64,000 nucleotides of DNA from Gymnothorax reevesii (GCA_029721435.1 CM056576.1:115371166-115435165), one strand, 5' to 3'; positions 33,715 to 45,849 are shown, numbered from the stretch's first letter. Numbers and translations are program-made. The notes: a model not told the origin generated them from the letters alone.

Positions 33715-35470
33715 TCTTAAAGGAACTCTCTATTACCGGGTACTTTGACACTAATTCCATAGTTCTGTACTTGTAAACTATGTCTGCACCAAAAATTCCC
33801 ATGAAAATACACACAGTAATAATTTTTGCCTTGTTTTCTGGTGGCAGACCTCGATTTTCAGCCAGTTTTTGCCCCGTCCACAATTAGGTCCAACTTCCGT
33901 GGGATTGACATGTCAACCTGCTGACGTCATATAAAGAACAAGACGAGCTCAGTGGAGCTCGTTTTTCTATTACTGCCTTTGGGACACGAACTGTAGTAAG
34001 TTTATAAAATCGTTATTTTCTCACAAAATTTTGGGAAATGGTGGAGCAAATGCCTACCAGATGCATTGTTGTAGCAAGTTGTAGTAACGTAGCCAAAGAA
34101 GAGTCAGCTTTCATCGATTTCCAAAAGATGAAAAATAAGATTTAGGCGTCTCGGGTGAAACTGACTCAGGCAAAATGGCAAGGACCAAGTGACAATAGTG
34201 TGATTTGTAGCGACCACTTCAACGATTCCAAATTCGAGGATGAAGGGTTTTGTTCTGAGTTCACAATGAAAAAGAGGAGAAAAATCAAGCCAGATGCTAT
34301 CCTGAAAATCAAAAGTCCATTCGAGGAGAGAAGCACCGAGGAAAAGGGAAGAAAGAACAACAGACCAGGCACTGAAAAACAGAAGAAAATGAAGGTAGGC
34401 TGCTAATGAACAAATATAACGCATTAGCAACACCAGCGCTTCAGAAGGGCTTTCGTTTTAAACACTATAGAGCTTAATAGAGCGCTGGCTGCGGGAAGCA
34501 CTTAGCAGGCTTTGGCTTGCATTCCACACATTTAACACCTTCTCTTCGCCAGTGCTCTATTAAGCTACTTTCACACCAAATGTGAAGCGCGTGTATTTGC
34601 GTCTTTGCATTGACTTCGAATGTAATCTGTCGTACTAAAAATTTGTTTCGCTTCCAGTGTGAAAGTGCTTCCCCCTAGCTGCTGCTGCGCGTCTAGTTGC
34701 ATGCTGCCGCTGTGTCTTGACTCTTGTCTCGTGTTCTAATCTTTTTCTCTTTGTCAGATCATATTATTGTTTCACTCAAGCCTGACCAAATGCCATACAT
34801 AATCTAGCGAGCTTGTTGGATGTCAGCTCAGGAGAGCATAATGAATGAAGTCAAATCGACATCAAAGTGTAGCACGCAGTTTGGCAAACTCGCGAACAGC
34901 TGATCGAGGAATTAGATTTTCATATCAGAAATCTGGGTCATACCCTTTAAAAACGCGGTACTTATGTCGTTATAAATGGAAAACCACACACTTGGGTTTA
35001 GCAGTAGCTTTCGAAGACGGCAAATGCGAGTGAACCACGGCTCTCCAGCTCATTTAGCGCATCTCTGATTGCCCAGGAAACCAGTGTATGATTAAATAAA
35101 AAATATACATATTGCCAATTTTTCTTTTGCTCATAATGTAAATCATATCAGTTTTGAAGTTACTAAGCACTGGGGCGACAAAAACATGTAATGAAGTGAT
35201 AAAAATGATATTTTCACATGCAGTAGTACATACCGGCTATGCAGCGAGTTGGTCCTGAGTTCTTTATATGACGTTATGCTGAGAGGGCGGCATTATCGAT
35301 TGTAGCAATTAAAAAGGGGTGTTCCCAGAGCAAGTAAAAATTTACTAATTACTCCAAAACAGTTTGATATTATGGGATATGACTGCCATGTTTTTTTCTG
35401 GATGAAAAATTACACAAAGAGAGCCTGTTTGTGAAATTTCACCCTCTTGACACTGTACTTCCTTTAAAGG
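33715..35470 (+). mobile_element. THAP-domain transposon relic (P-element-like, tentative)
   Basis: Plus 34038-34406 encodes a broken THAP zinc-finger domain. MPTRCIVVASCSN gives the first Cys pair, then SFHRFPKDEK is reached only after a frameshift, a stop follows, and then KLTQAKWQGPSDNSVICSDHF gives the Trp and the Cys-x2-His pair. A basic stretch ends at a donor-like AAGGTAGG. Upstream is a CRE/TATA-like GACGTCATATAAAG. Weak outer inverted ends (TTAAAGGAACT on the left, TTAAAGGAAGT in reverse complement on the right) suggest a non-autonomous element. A host THAP pseudogene is the alternative. Confidence 0.5.
34562..34674. mobile_element. Foldback MITE nested in the THAP relic
   Basis: Arms CTACTTTCACACC and, in reverse complement, GCACTTTCACACTGG, with internal GTCTTTGCATTGACTTCGAA and TGTAATCTGTCG, match the longer palindrome at 62.59 kb. 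Confidence 0.6.
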
Positions 35471-35479
35471 ATTGTTTTA

Positions 35480-36519
35480 ATGCACATGCACAGATTTTAT
35501 GAACGTATCTTTGATGTTTTTTTGTGAACGGCAGGACGGTTAGTAATCCTACTTCAGTATTATCTTGTTATAAATTATGTTACGAGCGTAGCTCACAAGA
35601 TTATTGGGCAGTGGTATTTACTGTGGGGCTGTGGGTGTGCTTATTGTGCTGGATAATAATTGCAATCAACAATACCAATTCCACAAGCAGACGGCAGCAG
35701 TGATTCTCACCATCCATCCTGGGTTCCTCTGAATACGCTGGTTTTCGTTAAAAAACTGGAAGTGTAATCACTATCCAAAACAAGTGTTAATTTTTCTTAA
35801 TTAGCTCCTTTACATGTTTAATTATTGAGGTAACCCACTTAAGGTAGCGACATTGTCTAAAATAGCAATAGCTGTGCAACACAGGACAAAAACAGTGTTT
35901 TACTGTAAGAAATATGCACTTTTAACCTGATAAAGAGATTTTCAAAAGCCCACCTGTCTAACCAAGGCTGTCAGATGTTTCAATTTGAATGAAGCAGACG
36001 TCAGTGACTTCCCAGAATGAAGCAGGCCTCGGCACAATCCTCCATCGAGTTTGAGGCAAGCGGTGGTGCCTCGGCATCAGATGTAACATAACTACCTGTA
36101 TCCCACGCATGCATCTCCTGCCTCCTGTGCCCTGTGTTCATCTGAGCCCTGCTTCACCTCTACCCTCGCCATCATCCTCTCCCTCCCTCGTCAGATTGAT
36201 CCATCAACTCTGACGTTGGCCTCCTTTATCGACCTTATCTGCCCAGCCCTACATCCTCCTGGCTACTGTAGTTTGACCCCTGCCTCCCCACCAGCAACCA
36301 GTTGTATTGTACACCTGCTTTGCCCTGATTGTTTGTATACCATACCTGACCTGCTCACCCCAATTTATGAGCCACCATCTGCGTGTGGTTCCTGTGCTCT
36401 GAGTCTGATCCCAGTGAGTCTTTTATTGCTTTGCTGAATGTTCACTATAACAATTCAACCATGATGCTTTTCTGCTAACATTTAGCAATACATTTTAACA
36501 GCACTTTTGCCTTTTTATG
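35480..36519. other. Intergenic, downstream flank of the 38.5-kb V gene
   Basis: 36310-36519 matches 60115-60335 (TGCCCTGATTG, CCATACCTG, TGCTCTGAGTCTGAT, TTGCTTTGCTGAATGTTCAC), the corresponding flank in the second block. The remainder shows nothing recognisable. Confidence 0.55.
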
Positions 36520-36523
36520 GAAT

Positions 36524-38191
36524 TGTAGAACCTGAATATTTGATTTAGCTCAAAACATGGGTCAAAAATCCTATTGTTGGAACACATGCTCATTACGCTG
36601 GTAAAATCTGAATGTTTGGGTGATCTGACACAAACCAGAGCGAGCAGTTAACTTTTACAATCTTACAGCCTGCCGGTGAGAGTGGCATCCTTTGTTCCCC
36701 ACGGCGGGGGGTGAGAGCCATCAAGTCTAGCAGGCCCAGCATCTCTGGAACTCAAATTCACTGGTTTCATTGAAGTTAAAACGCAGCTACTTCAATTGGC
36801 TTAAAACAACTTAAACCTCTATCAAATTCATATTTTGTTTATGTTCAATATCCTAAAAGGAACCTCTCATATATTTATCACACTATTGGGCTATAATATT
36901 CCATTTTAAGGCTTTTCCATGACAACTGCATCATTTTAGCACACATTCCTATCATGTTTAGTCTCTTTATTCTCGGGGGAGTCCAAGGAGTTGAATGGAA
37001 CATGTCTCATTTCCATTGGAATTATGGTTCGTTTGTAAGATTCATTCAAGCAACTACCCTAGTCTCCCTGTGCAAATTATCTTATCACCTAGGCCAGTAA
37101 AACTCTGATTCGGCCAACCTTCCCTCTACCTTGTTCGGAGGTGTGGTTTGGAGCCTTTAAAGGTACGAGATCCTGAGGGGGCGGGCGCTTCTCTTCTTTC
37201 TTCGCTCTTCTTCTGTCCTGTCTCTTCTCTGTCAACGTCTGAATCGTGTTGGTAAGTGGGGAGGGGTGACATGTTGCCTTGTTCCGGAGCGCGGGAACAT
37301 GTGAGTTCTCCCCGACCACGTGGAGCGACTTTAGCTCTACGTGGTCATTCATCTTTTCCAGGTATGAAAATACTCTAAATCCTTCTAAATTATATGTAAC
37401 GGTAATTGGCTTATCATTGATTTGTTTGATTCAAGTTGTGCCTACCTGGTGAATTAAATTATTGTTATTCCTTTTCTAGCTTGCGTGGTCTCCTGTCTTT
37501 TAATCTTTTTATTCTTCTTAGCCCCGTCTCGGCGAATACCTTGGGGAATAGTTTAACCCCACTGAGGAACGACTGGCCAGCGGCCCGATGTGGGAATCGG
37601 TTGGTTAAGTTGGTTTAGGCGACCATGAACTACCTATTGTAAGGATTTATATATGTTGGTTCTGAGTTTTAACCTATAGAACCCTTGGGCTAATATATAA
37701 TCCTAGGTTCATTGTAATATACCAGCAGAGGCTATTGCAATGATGGTTGACTTCCAACCGCTAACCTAACCAACGAACCTAGGATTCGAACATGGTGTTA
37801 ATGCCCAGGAACATTAATGTAGCGGCGGTGGTTGTCTGTTTGGAATTCAAGGTATAGTAACGTCATGTTTGTCCTTAGAGTTTAAGTTACTGTTATCACT
37901 GTTTCGAGATTCACGCAGGTGTTCCCTGAATTATCAATTCTAATTTTAATTTGGAGTCAGATTTTTAACGAGATTATAGCTAAATTTTGTATTCTAACTG
38001 TTATATGGAGTCAGATAAATCGTAACCATTGCGCTTTCATGCCCTGTCCTCGGACGGTGAATAATATCCATTATATTGTGATTCACCCCAGCCAGAAGAA
38101 TGCTCTAATTAAAGTTAGACTAAGAGAACACGTAAGGCCTTCAACCCGGGCAATATCCGCCTTTTGGTTTTTGCTCTTTTGGGGTTTTACA
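36524..38191. mobile_element. 1.67-kb solo LTR, copy 2
   Basis: It runs from TGTAGAACC to GGGTTTTACA with the 4-bp duplication GAAT at 36520-36523 and 38192-38195. The second block carries the empty site (around 60335-60375, ATGGAATGAATTTGG..TAAGCCATCACATATTTTC), which confirms a discrete insertion. It is the same family as 17431-19156. No internal genes. Confidence 0.88.
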
Positions 38192-38472
38192 GAATGTATT
38201 TTTATTCCATTTTTTTGTTAGCCATCACATATTTTCTGTCATAGTCTGTTAGGAACATTGCCAAATATTACAACAAATAATTTGCTGCAAAGGAATCTCA
38301 TCGTCATCATTATTTTGCACCACTAATGTGACACATTCAGTATAAATAGGTAACAGGTGCATTGGACTGGGACCAAATATGTAGATAATATATTGAGAGG
38401 CATTTCCTGTTGAGGTTTTATCTCCTTTTAGGTTCTGATAAAAAACAACATCAAAGTCGTTGAATCCAAGCA

Positions 38473-38510
38473 GGTTTTTGTATGAGAGTTAGCATTAATG
38501 TGTCACTGTG
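38473..38510 (-). promoter_or_regulatory. RSS of the 38.5-kb V gene (22-bp spacer)
   Basis: Heptamer CACAGTG at 38510-38504, 22-bp spacer, nonamer ACAAAAACC at 38481-38473. Confidence 0.9.
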
Positions 38511-38935
38511 CTCAGAGCACAGTAATACATTGCAGTGTCCTCTGGTATTAATTTGGAAATGGTCAAAACTGTTTTGCCACTGGATTTGTCAGCAGTTGCA
38601 TCAAATCGTCCTTGAGCATCATTTGATGTGTGAGAGTTGTACCCCCTGCGCAGTATGTACTGAAGGGCTGACCCAGGGTACTGACGGTACCAGTAGAAAT
38701 CGTAGTTAACTCGGCTACTCGTCTGGAATGTACAGTCCATGGAGACTTTTTCACCCTCAGCCATTCTTAGAACATTGACTTCTCCAGTAGAAATGCCTGA
38801 AAATGATACAGAAAACATATTATCACAAATAATCATAATTAATATCAGAAAAAAGAACAAACTAGTATCCTCTGTTCAGCTCAATGAAAACAACTTACTG
38901 AAAGTAAGAGTTAATATGAGCCCCAATAAAAGCAT
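38511..38935 (-). CDS. TCR alpha/delta V gene segment, group C, intact
   Basis: The leader 38935-38899 reads MLLLGLILTLTF before donor GTAAGT. The V exon 38796-38511 follows acceptor TTTTCAG. The mature start is SISTGEVNVLRMAEGEKV, with Cys23 in SMDCTFQT, Trp41 in YWYRQYPGSALQYILRRG, a GRFDA..SGKTVLTIS strand and EDTAMYYC with Cys104, ending CAL. The short intron (about 100 bp) stays open in frame. It is nearly identical to the 60.6-kb gene, differing mainly in CDR1/CDR2 and at the 3' end. The RMAEGE and AMYYC features set group C apart from groups A, B, D and E. Confidence 0.9.
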
Positions 38936-39359
38936 CTTGTTGTGAGATGAACACTCTGTATATTACGAGAAGGAGAACCTGGGGCAGAATATGTGCTTCA
39001 GTTTAACTGTGAGGATCAGTGGGAGGGGCAACAGTGGACAGTTGAGAATTTAGAAGAAATTTACACTTCTGAATGTTTCTTATGCAGTTGAAATGGAGTG
39101 TTTGTATTGGTCTCTCATTGAGTTGTATTTCTTTAATGATGCACTGTGACGCTGCTGCCCAGACCACAAATTTAATTTGTTCCTTGATCATGATGTGCTT
39201 CACTTGGCCTAAAGTGCCATCCATCAACCATACCAGACCATAAAGGTAAATTTTACTGTGTTATTACGATATTGGAAGAAAAGGCTCCCTTGAAAGTTTT
39301 AATTGATTGAACATCTGGATATTTCAAAATGTGGAAGATCTAAGGCTGGCACGATGCAC

Positions 39360-39610
39360 AAATTACAGCAGAGTTACCTATCTGTGTGGTGGCATAATCA
39401 CAGGTTTCTGATTCAGGTTCATTGCTGATATGACAGTACACAGCTCTGGAGTTTCCATACATAAGCAATCAATCTCAAATACTTGCATTTCTTTTTTTGA
39501 ATGAATGAATACATTTAACTTAAATATGAAAGCGTACCCAAGCAATAGATGCAAAAAGTGAAAATATTTAGCTACGCTTCCAAAATTTCACATTAACATA
39601 CTGATAATCA
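39360..39610 (-). pseudogene. Decayed group E V relic (leader and 5' flank)
   Basis: Plus 39535-39595 (CCAAGCAATAGATGCAAAAA..AAATTTCACA) parallels the group E leader complement (CCAATGCAATAGATGCAAAT..ATAATTCCACAGC). The upstream AGCTGTTTCCACTCTTAGTG..CTGCTGCAG matches 14577-14610. The start codon is lost. Farther down, GACAGTACACAGCTCTGGAG may be the remains of SAVYYC. It is non-functional. Confidence 0.5.
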
Positions 39611-41659
39611 GTGTAAAAATACAGCTGACTTGTCAGTGCAGTATCTGAACTGCAGCAGCGAACTCCTCATAAAAGCTGTTTCCACTCTTAGTGTATCTGC
39701 TGCAGTGTAGAGAGCAGCTTTAACTGTGCAGCTGAGAAAAGCTTTGTGTTTTTTGCTATAGTGCCACCTCATTGAACTGTTTTCCATCTTGCATTAAGAT
39801 AAGATCCAGCTATGCAGGTACACAGTATGTGTTCTATTCATTTTAGGTTTCTAGTGCAGTATACTGTACACGCTAAGATGTTGAGCCAGTTCGAATAGAC
39901 ATGTCTGAGAAAACACGAAAATATGAAATTCACGTCATACTTTGAAACTGGATGAAAGCAGGCTTTTGTGCAATTTAATTTTGTTTGAGGTTCAGTCAGG
40001 TTTCTGTGCAGATTTTATGAATTTTCTGTCACTGCGGGCCTCAGGGAACAGCAGTACACTGCAGAGTCTGTCACTTCAGCAGAGAGAATCCCCAGATTCA
40101 CTTGTTTGTCTTTTTTATTATTTGTAACCACTTATCGGTCTTGTTTTTCTTTTAGTTTGATTGTTCCTACAACCCTGATGAGGAATTCCAGTTTGGATGG
40201 GGGATAATGGGAGTGTAAACGAAAGTTCAATCACTAGACGTAGGATGAAAGCAATTGGTTTTACCCTATCATAGTCATTTATCTTCTGTATAAATGTCCG
40301 TGACACATTCCGTTTTGATGCTTCGGAGATTGCGCATCGCGCGGCTTTCGGACTTTTAGTCCGCTCACGATTTCGTTCTTTACATTTCATTTCGTCCAAG
40401 AAGACCACCAAATTTGTTCGTTCGTAGTTGCTGGTGTTACCTGCTCTTCCATGCCAACGCGTATCCCCCTCTCTACAGCAGAGTTCTAAGTTCGGAACAG
40501 CTCAGCGGCCACCTGCACCAGCATTGCCTGCCTGTCGTGTCCTGGTGCCAGAGATATCGCGAAAGCATCTGAAAGCGGGTCCGGTGTTCTGTCAAATTTT
40601 GCTCCCTTGTCAAAAAAAGCTACCATAATGCAAAGTGATCATAAAGTCTTTGTTTTCGCCTTGATATTGCTATATGAATCAGGTTACAATAGTTACTTTG
40701 TTATTTGTTAGCTTATTATGACAAAAGCAGATGTTATAATGAGTTGGATAAGTTTGTTTGAAGATATATGCCCATATACGCCATTATCATGTAATTTCTG
40801 CATTTTCAGGAAAACCCAGCGTCTACATGCAAATATATGAACGCTTACAGGCCGAAATGCGCACTGAAAGTAAATCTATTTTTATAAGTTTTGAAGATAA
40901 TTAAGATGTGAGCGAGGAAACAGCCCGTGATTTCAGGTTTGCGCAAGCGCAGAACCCCGAGGTAGCATATTTTGATAGGTAGCAAAATGAACACCGGCAG
41001 TAGACGCTACAGCATTCAGCTGGCTCGTCCCTCGCAACAAAATCGGAACTCCGCGGTGTTTCTTAAGTTATCTTCTATTCTTAATTGGCTTTTGCTATTC
41101 CTGATATCGAGCGGTAGGTTACATTTCACCAGCTACATCCATTTATCCTCCTTCATTTTTAAATACCGACAAGGTAGGAATTTGTCGGGTCTTTATTTTC
41201 TGTTGCGGTTTCCCGAATGGGCATTCGTGTGGTCTACTTGTGAATTCCGTATCATAAGGTGTTTAACAACTGTCAAGTTCTCTGGGGCTTTGGAGTTTAT
41301 CGAGTTTTAAATGTTAATCCCGAGTGTCGTCAATACTTGATGATCAGTCTCCATTAATTGCGGTTGGCTGCTACATTAACTGGAGCATTGTTCTACAGTA
41401 TCAAATCTTGTTTGCTGAAGCTGCGCTACATATCTCCTACATTACGTGTGATCCTGTCTTTGGAGGTTACAAAGTTAAAGGATCAACTGCTGGGACTTCT
41501 CGATTCCGGTCAAAAAAAATGTTGTCTTTGCAACATCATAATATGGTATCAGGTCAGCTGCCGCAGTGTCGGTCAAGTGATTAGGCCTAGTTTGACCGCA
41601 TAACGCTTTAAAAGCCCTTCGAGTGTCTAGTGCTGTCAGAAGTCGTGCGTGAATCTGTA

Positions 41660-41690
41660 GCATTCATTCATTCATTCATTCATTCATTCT
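41660..41690. repeat. (ATTC)n microsatellite
   Basis: Uninterrupted ATTC/CATT run of about seven units. Confidence 0.9.
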
Positions 41691-42215
41691 TAATACACAC
41701 TTCTTGGAAATCGGATGTAACCAGTCGGGATGGAAACTATCGGCCATATTCCCATGGAATCTTTGCAAAAAAAAAAAAAAAAAAAGAAATCATTCATACG
41801 AGTTTGCTTCTTTCATTAGAGAAATCATATAGTCTTGTTGCAATATATTGGTAGGCTTATGTGGATGAGGGTGACAAATGAAGAAAAAGGCCTATTTTCC
41901 TCATCATCCTTGCCATTCTTGATAAGATTTATTTTGTACACTCTGCTTCTACGGGATCGATCCGTAAGTAAGGGTGAGTGTGCTATCCTGATTTTGATCT
42001 TGGAACTTTGGAATCTCCGTCCTTAAGGTAGAATTCTGCTATTAAGCATAAGAATCTTTATTTCATCACTTGCATCAAATAGCTTTATTGATATGAAAAG
42101 CAAACATTCAAATCAGCAGGGATGGAGGTGATTTGCATAAATTATGCAAATTAGGTGCTCAACATGGCCGCTGCAAAGGGGCATATCATGGCATTTTCAA
42201 AACATCATATCTCAG

Positions 42216-42867
42216 TAGGGGTGTAACGGTACATGTATTCGTATTGAAAATTTTCGGTACAGGGAGTTCGGTTCGGTACAGGACATTGGATTCTGTACAC
42301 GGGTGAGTTACCACACGAGTATAATAAGTGGCGGGACACGCGTTTGGTTTTCATTTATCCCTATCCACCTGCAGCTACACGGGCGAAACAGTAGCGGGCA
42401 GTAAAAAAAACGATGGTTGAATAAAACTGAACAGGGCTACATGCTGGAAGGTCTGTCATTGCTGCACTTTGGACGGAAGAATTCATTCATGTTTTTTTCT
42501 TAAAAGAGGAAAGACAAAACTGATCAGACTGATCAGCTTGAACTGTTAGTGCTGCACTTTACATGTGGAAAGGGTTTGTTGATCTGCGCCAACAAGCTGT
42601 GAGAAATTTTATAATATTCTAAATTTATTTTGTTTATTTGAGAATATTTAATTTATTTGAAAACTTTTTCCCGCACTTGGCAGCAGTATTCAAATTTTTT
42701 TTAAAATTTCTTTTATATTTTGTATAATGTTACAATAAAGTTCCTAATAAACAAGCAATTGTATGTTTTGCATTTTATTCCCATACTGTACCGTTAATGA
42801 ACCGAACCGAGACCTCAAAGCCAAGGTACGTACCGAACCGTGATTTTTGTGTATCGTTACACCCCTA
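42216..42867. mobile_element. hAT-type non-autonomous element, perfect 8-bp TSD
   Basis: The terminal inverted repeats are TAGGGGTGTAACGGTAC on the left and TAGGGGTGTAACGATAC in reverse complement on the right. They are flanked by TATCTCAG at 42208-42215 and 42868-42875. The 652-bp interior has no transposase frame. The subterminal GGTTCGGTAC / ACCGAACC repeats are typical of fish hAT MITEs. Confidence 0.92.
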
Positions 42868-44269
42868 TATCTCAGTAACTGAGACATTTCAACTCTGCGT
42901 TCAGGTTGTCTGATCCAGCATCTATGGGCTAAACCTTAAAGTTGGATACTATAACAGCTGTATACTGTATAGCTGTATACTATTGAGGATCCTAATTTCA
43001 TTAAAATTGGACTTGTGGTTTTGAGAAGCGGCATGTGAAATGTGGAAAAGGTTGGTATATTATAGCAGTAGTCTACCTTTAAGCTCATCTGAAACTGGTC
43101 CCAATCCAATCACTAGAACTGCTCCTGAACTAGGTGGAGATGATGATTATGATGTAAGAAATGGTTGAGCTCTTTCATATTTAAAGCTTTTGATTCAGTT
43201 TTTATGTAATTTCTATGATTTGTTTGTTCCAAGGTATTCTATTGTATTCAGTCTGAATTTCTACTGTTGCGTTTGTTTGTCATGTGCAACCTTATCAAAC
43301 AGCTCGGGGTCTGGATCTAGTTTCAGGGTTCGACCCTCATTTTGGGGTCTTCAGAATTGAGACAAAAGAATCAGTTTATCACTTGTTGGTTGACTTCCAG
43401 TCTTTTCGCGTGTAATTGTGCGTTAAGGAATTGTAACCTTTACCAATTCGGATTAAATGTGCTCATTTGGAAATGGGCATCGATCTCTGCCCGTGGCCCT
43501 TTGCCTCAACCATAGTCAAGGTGCAGCTCTCGGTGGCCTCATCAAATTGGTATCCATACCTTACTTCTAAGTTGGTGGTGGTTCGCTTGTATTCAGTCAT
43601 TGTTCAAACTCAAGTCTTAACTAGGTGTTGGGTGATGTTTACTTACGTGAGTCATTGATGCCTGAATTTTGATAGTTTGCAAGTGACGGACACTTTAGAT
43701 ATTTGCTCTTTGCAAATGAATTGTTTTTGTGCTTTGTCAATGAACGCAGTAATTCATTCAAGCTGCCAAAATATACGGATGCTATGCTGTTATTTCATTT
43801 CTCCTTCACTAGGTATGGCTCGGCTTACAAGTGGTAATCTAATGCTTGTCACATTTACCTACTAGGGACATTCAGGTTCTGAACGTTAAATTTGCAGCTT
43901 ATTGCAGACGGAACATTCCAATTTACAAGCATGGGCGTTGATCATCTGTGGGCATTCATAAATGCAGCCCTCAGCCTCAACGATAATCCAAGTGCAGTTC
44001 TCATGGCCTCATCAAAGCAGCGTCCTTACTTTACACAAGTGGGAGGTCTCGCTTGCATGCGTGCAATGTTTGTGGTCCGATTGGAGTAAGAGACGTGAAC
44101 TGTTGTTGGGCATTAATAAACCATGCTATTCAGGCATTATTTTCAAATGTTAAATTTGCAAGGTATGTGTTTGTAGCAAATTGTCATTCAATAAGTTGCT
44201 GTTAAATGATTGCAATGTTCATGCTGAAGTTGTCAAACCATTACAAATGCTATGCCATGTTTTCTTGTC

Positions 44270-45090
44270 CTCTCGCAGTGGCAATCTCCCGTGCGCTGCA
44301 CGTGAGCCAAGTTCTCATGCTGCCTAGCTGGTCAGCCATCGCGGATACCAAGCATGTATCTCCTCACGTCCACTCGCAGTGGCATCCTTGTGTGCGCTAC
44401 GCTAGCGCCTAGGTCACATGCTGCCTCGCCGGCAGCCATCACGGATACTACTCATGTATCCACATCACATCCACTCACAGTGGCACAGCTCACAAGAGCT
44501 TGGCTAACATTTTGGTTATGGGGGCACATTGCCTAGCTGTCAATATTCATGTATTTAGATGGCGTGATAGTATGTATCTATATTGGTAAGTAAGCACACA
44601 AGCGCTATGGTTATAGGCACACCTTGTCTAGCTCGCAAGCAGTCATAGATACTTCGCAAGTATCTACTTCATGTCACTATTTGTGACAATTCTTATGCAC
44701 TTAAGTAATATGGCAGAGAGTGAGTGTCTATTCTGGTAAGTAAGCACAGATACCTCGTCGGTATCCTTACGTCCACTAGCTCTGGCATTGCTCTTTAGAG
44801 CTATGGTTTTGGGTGCACGTTGCCTAGCTGGCACATCATCAGATGCTACACAAGCATCTCCTCACGTCCACTTTCCGTGGCAGTAAACGTGCTTCATTAG
44901 CACAAGGCTTTCAAGGTAAAAGCCTATCCAGTAAGTATTCTCATACCCTGCACGACAGCTAGCTGTGGTCATTTCTCAAGTGCTTGGTGAGCACTTTGGA
45001 GCACTTTGGGAGCATGTTGCCTAGCTGGCACTCTTCACGTCCACTAGCTGTGGCACAATCCATCCGCACTTGGCAAGCGAAAAATGCTTG
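44270..45090. repeat. Degenerate tandem repeat, GC-richer
   Basis: Recurring modules TGCCTAGCTGG, AGCCATC..GGATAC, AAGCATGTATCTCCTCACG and TCCACTCGCAGTGGC(A) occur at least five times at irregular spacing of roughly 100-200 bp. It lies near the right end of the 5.1-kb insertion. Confidence 0.65.
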
Positions 45091-45849
45091 TAAATGCTTC
45101 TCTAATGCGTGTATTTTGTCTTTCAGGTATGTTCATTGCGATGACTCCTTGGTCCTCCAAGTCTCTTCTTTTGGGGGGCAGCTTCGGCTCTGCCTTACTA
45201 CCCAGGCAGATCAGCACCCCTCCTTGCGGGAGGGTCCATGACGCCGGAGTCATCGCCATAGACTTTCTCGAATTAATTTCATTGTTAATTCCATTGTCAA
45301 ATAAATCTTTTATCTTTTAATTTGGTAGTCTTCGTGATTGAACCGGCGATACTAAAATAAATACGAGGCAGCAGCTGTGTAAGTGTATGAGAGATTAACA
45401 CTGCTTCCCTCCAGAGCATAAACACTTCTGTTGCTGTTGATGTCATTTTGGCCTGAATATTGTTGTCTGTTAGAGAAATGTGTACATATCCTCTTAATGA
45501 CTTCAATAATGTGACAATATTCAAATAATGTTCTCAATAATTCTTATTCAGTACTCAATTATAATAAATCCAAAAACCTCCCTTAAATATCTTTCACAAT
45601 AAAAATGAATCAATGCTTTTCCTCTCAGAGTTAGGCAGTTACTCACAAATGGACCAGGCTATGTTTATATTAAAAAAAAAAACCTTGCGTTCATTGCTAA
45701 TGTATCATTGACTCAAATCCATCAAAAAACAATGAGGCTGTCTGGGGGGGGAAAAAACAGGATCCCATATAAAGAAAAATGCTATAGGTTACTTTCCGAG
45801 CAATCCTGATTGAAGAAATATGCAGGGAAGCATACTGACAGCTGTTTGA

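Larger units (their letters stand above)
40215..45342. mobile_element. ~5.1-kb insertion within the V exon, type unknown
   Basis: The ends carry a 9-bp inverted match, TTCAATCAC at 40226-40234 and GTGATTGAA at 45334-45342, weakly extended. The interior has no recognisable transposase. It holds a GC-richer promoter-like stretch (40400-40620), an (ATTC)n run (41660-41690), a nested hAT MITE (42216-42867) and a degenerate tandem repeat (about 44270-45090). AATAAA lies at 45299-45304 near the right end. It is probably a non-autonomous or decayed DNA transposon. Confidence 0.55.
39999..45466 (-). pseudogene. Group A TCR V exon split by a ~5.1-kb insertion
   Basis: The 5' part of the V exon lies at 45466-45343 (acceptor CTAACAG, then DNNIQAKMTSTATEV, then LEGSSVNLSYTYTAAASY after a one-base shift). 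The 3' part lies at about 40213-40037 (SKPEFLIRVVGT, NLGILSAEVTDSAVYCC). The break falls in framework 2 just after WYRQ. Other lesions are Cys23 changed to Tyr, several stops, heptamer CGCAGTG and nonamer ACAGAAACC. A decayed leader with no ATG may lie at about 45800-45835. It is a long-dead gene. Confidence 0.85.

Noticed and set aside
40428..41603. Coding exons of a transposase or host gene in the 5.1-kb insert
   Set aside because: Several 60-112-codon frames exist but none shows a recognisable motif, and they do not connect through plausible splice sites.
44270..45090. RNA gene cluster
   Set aside because: Repeated modules are degenerate and irregularly spaced, with no conserved fold or polymerase III boxes that I could identify.
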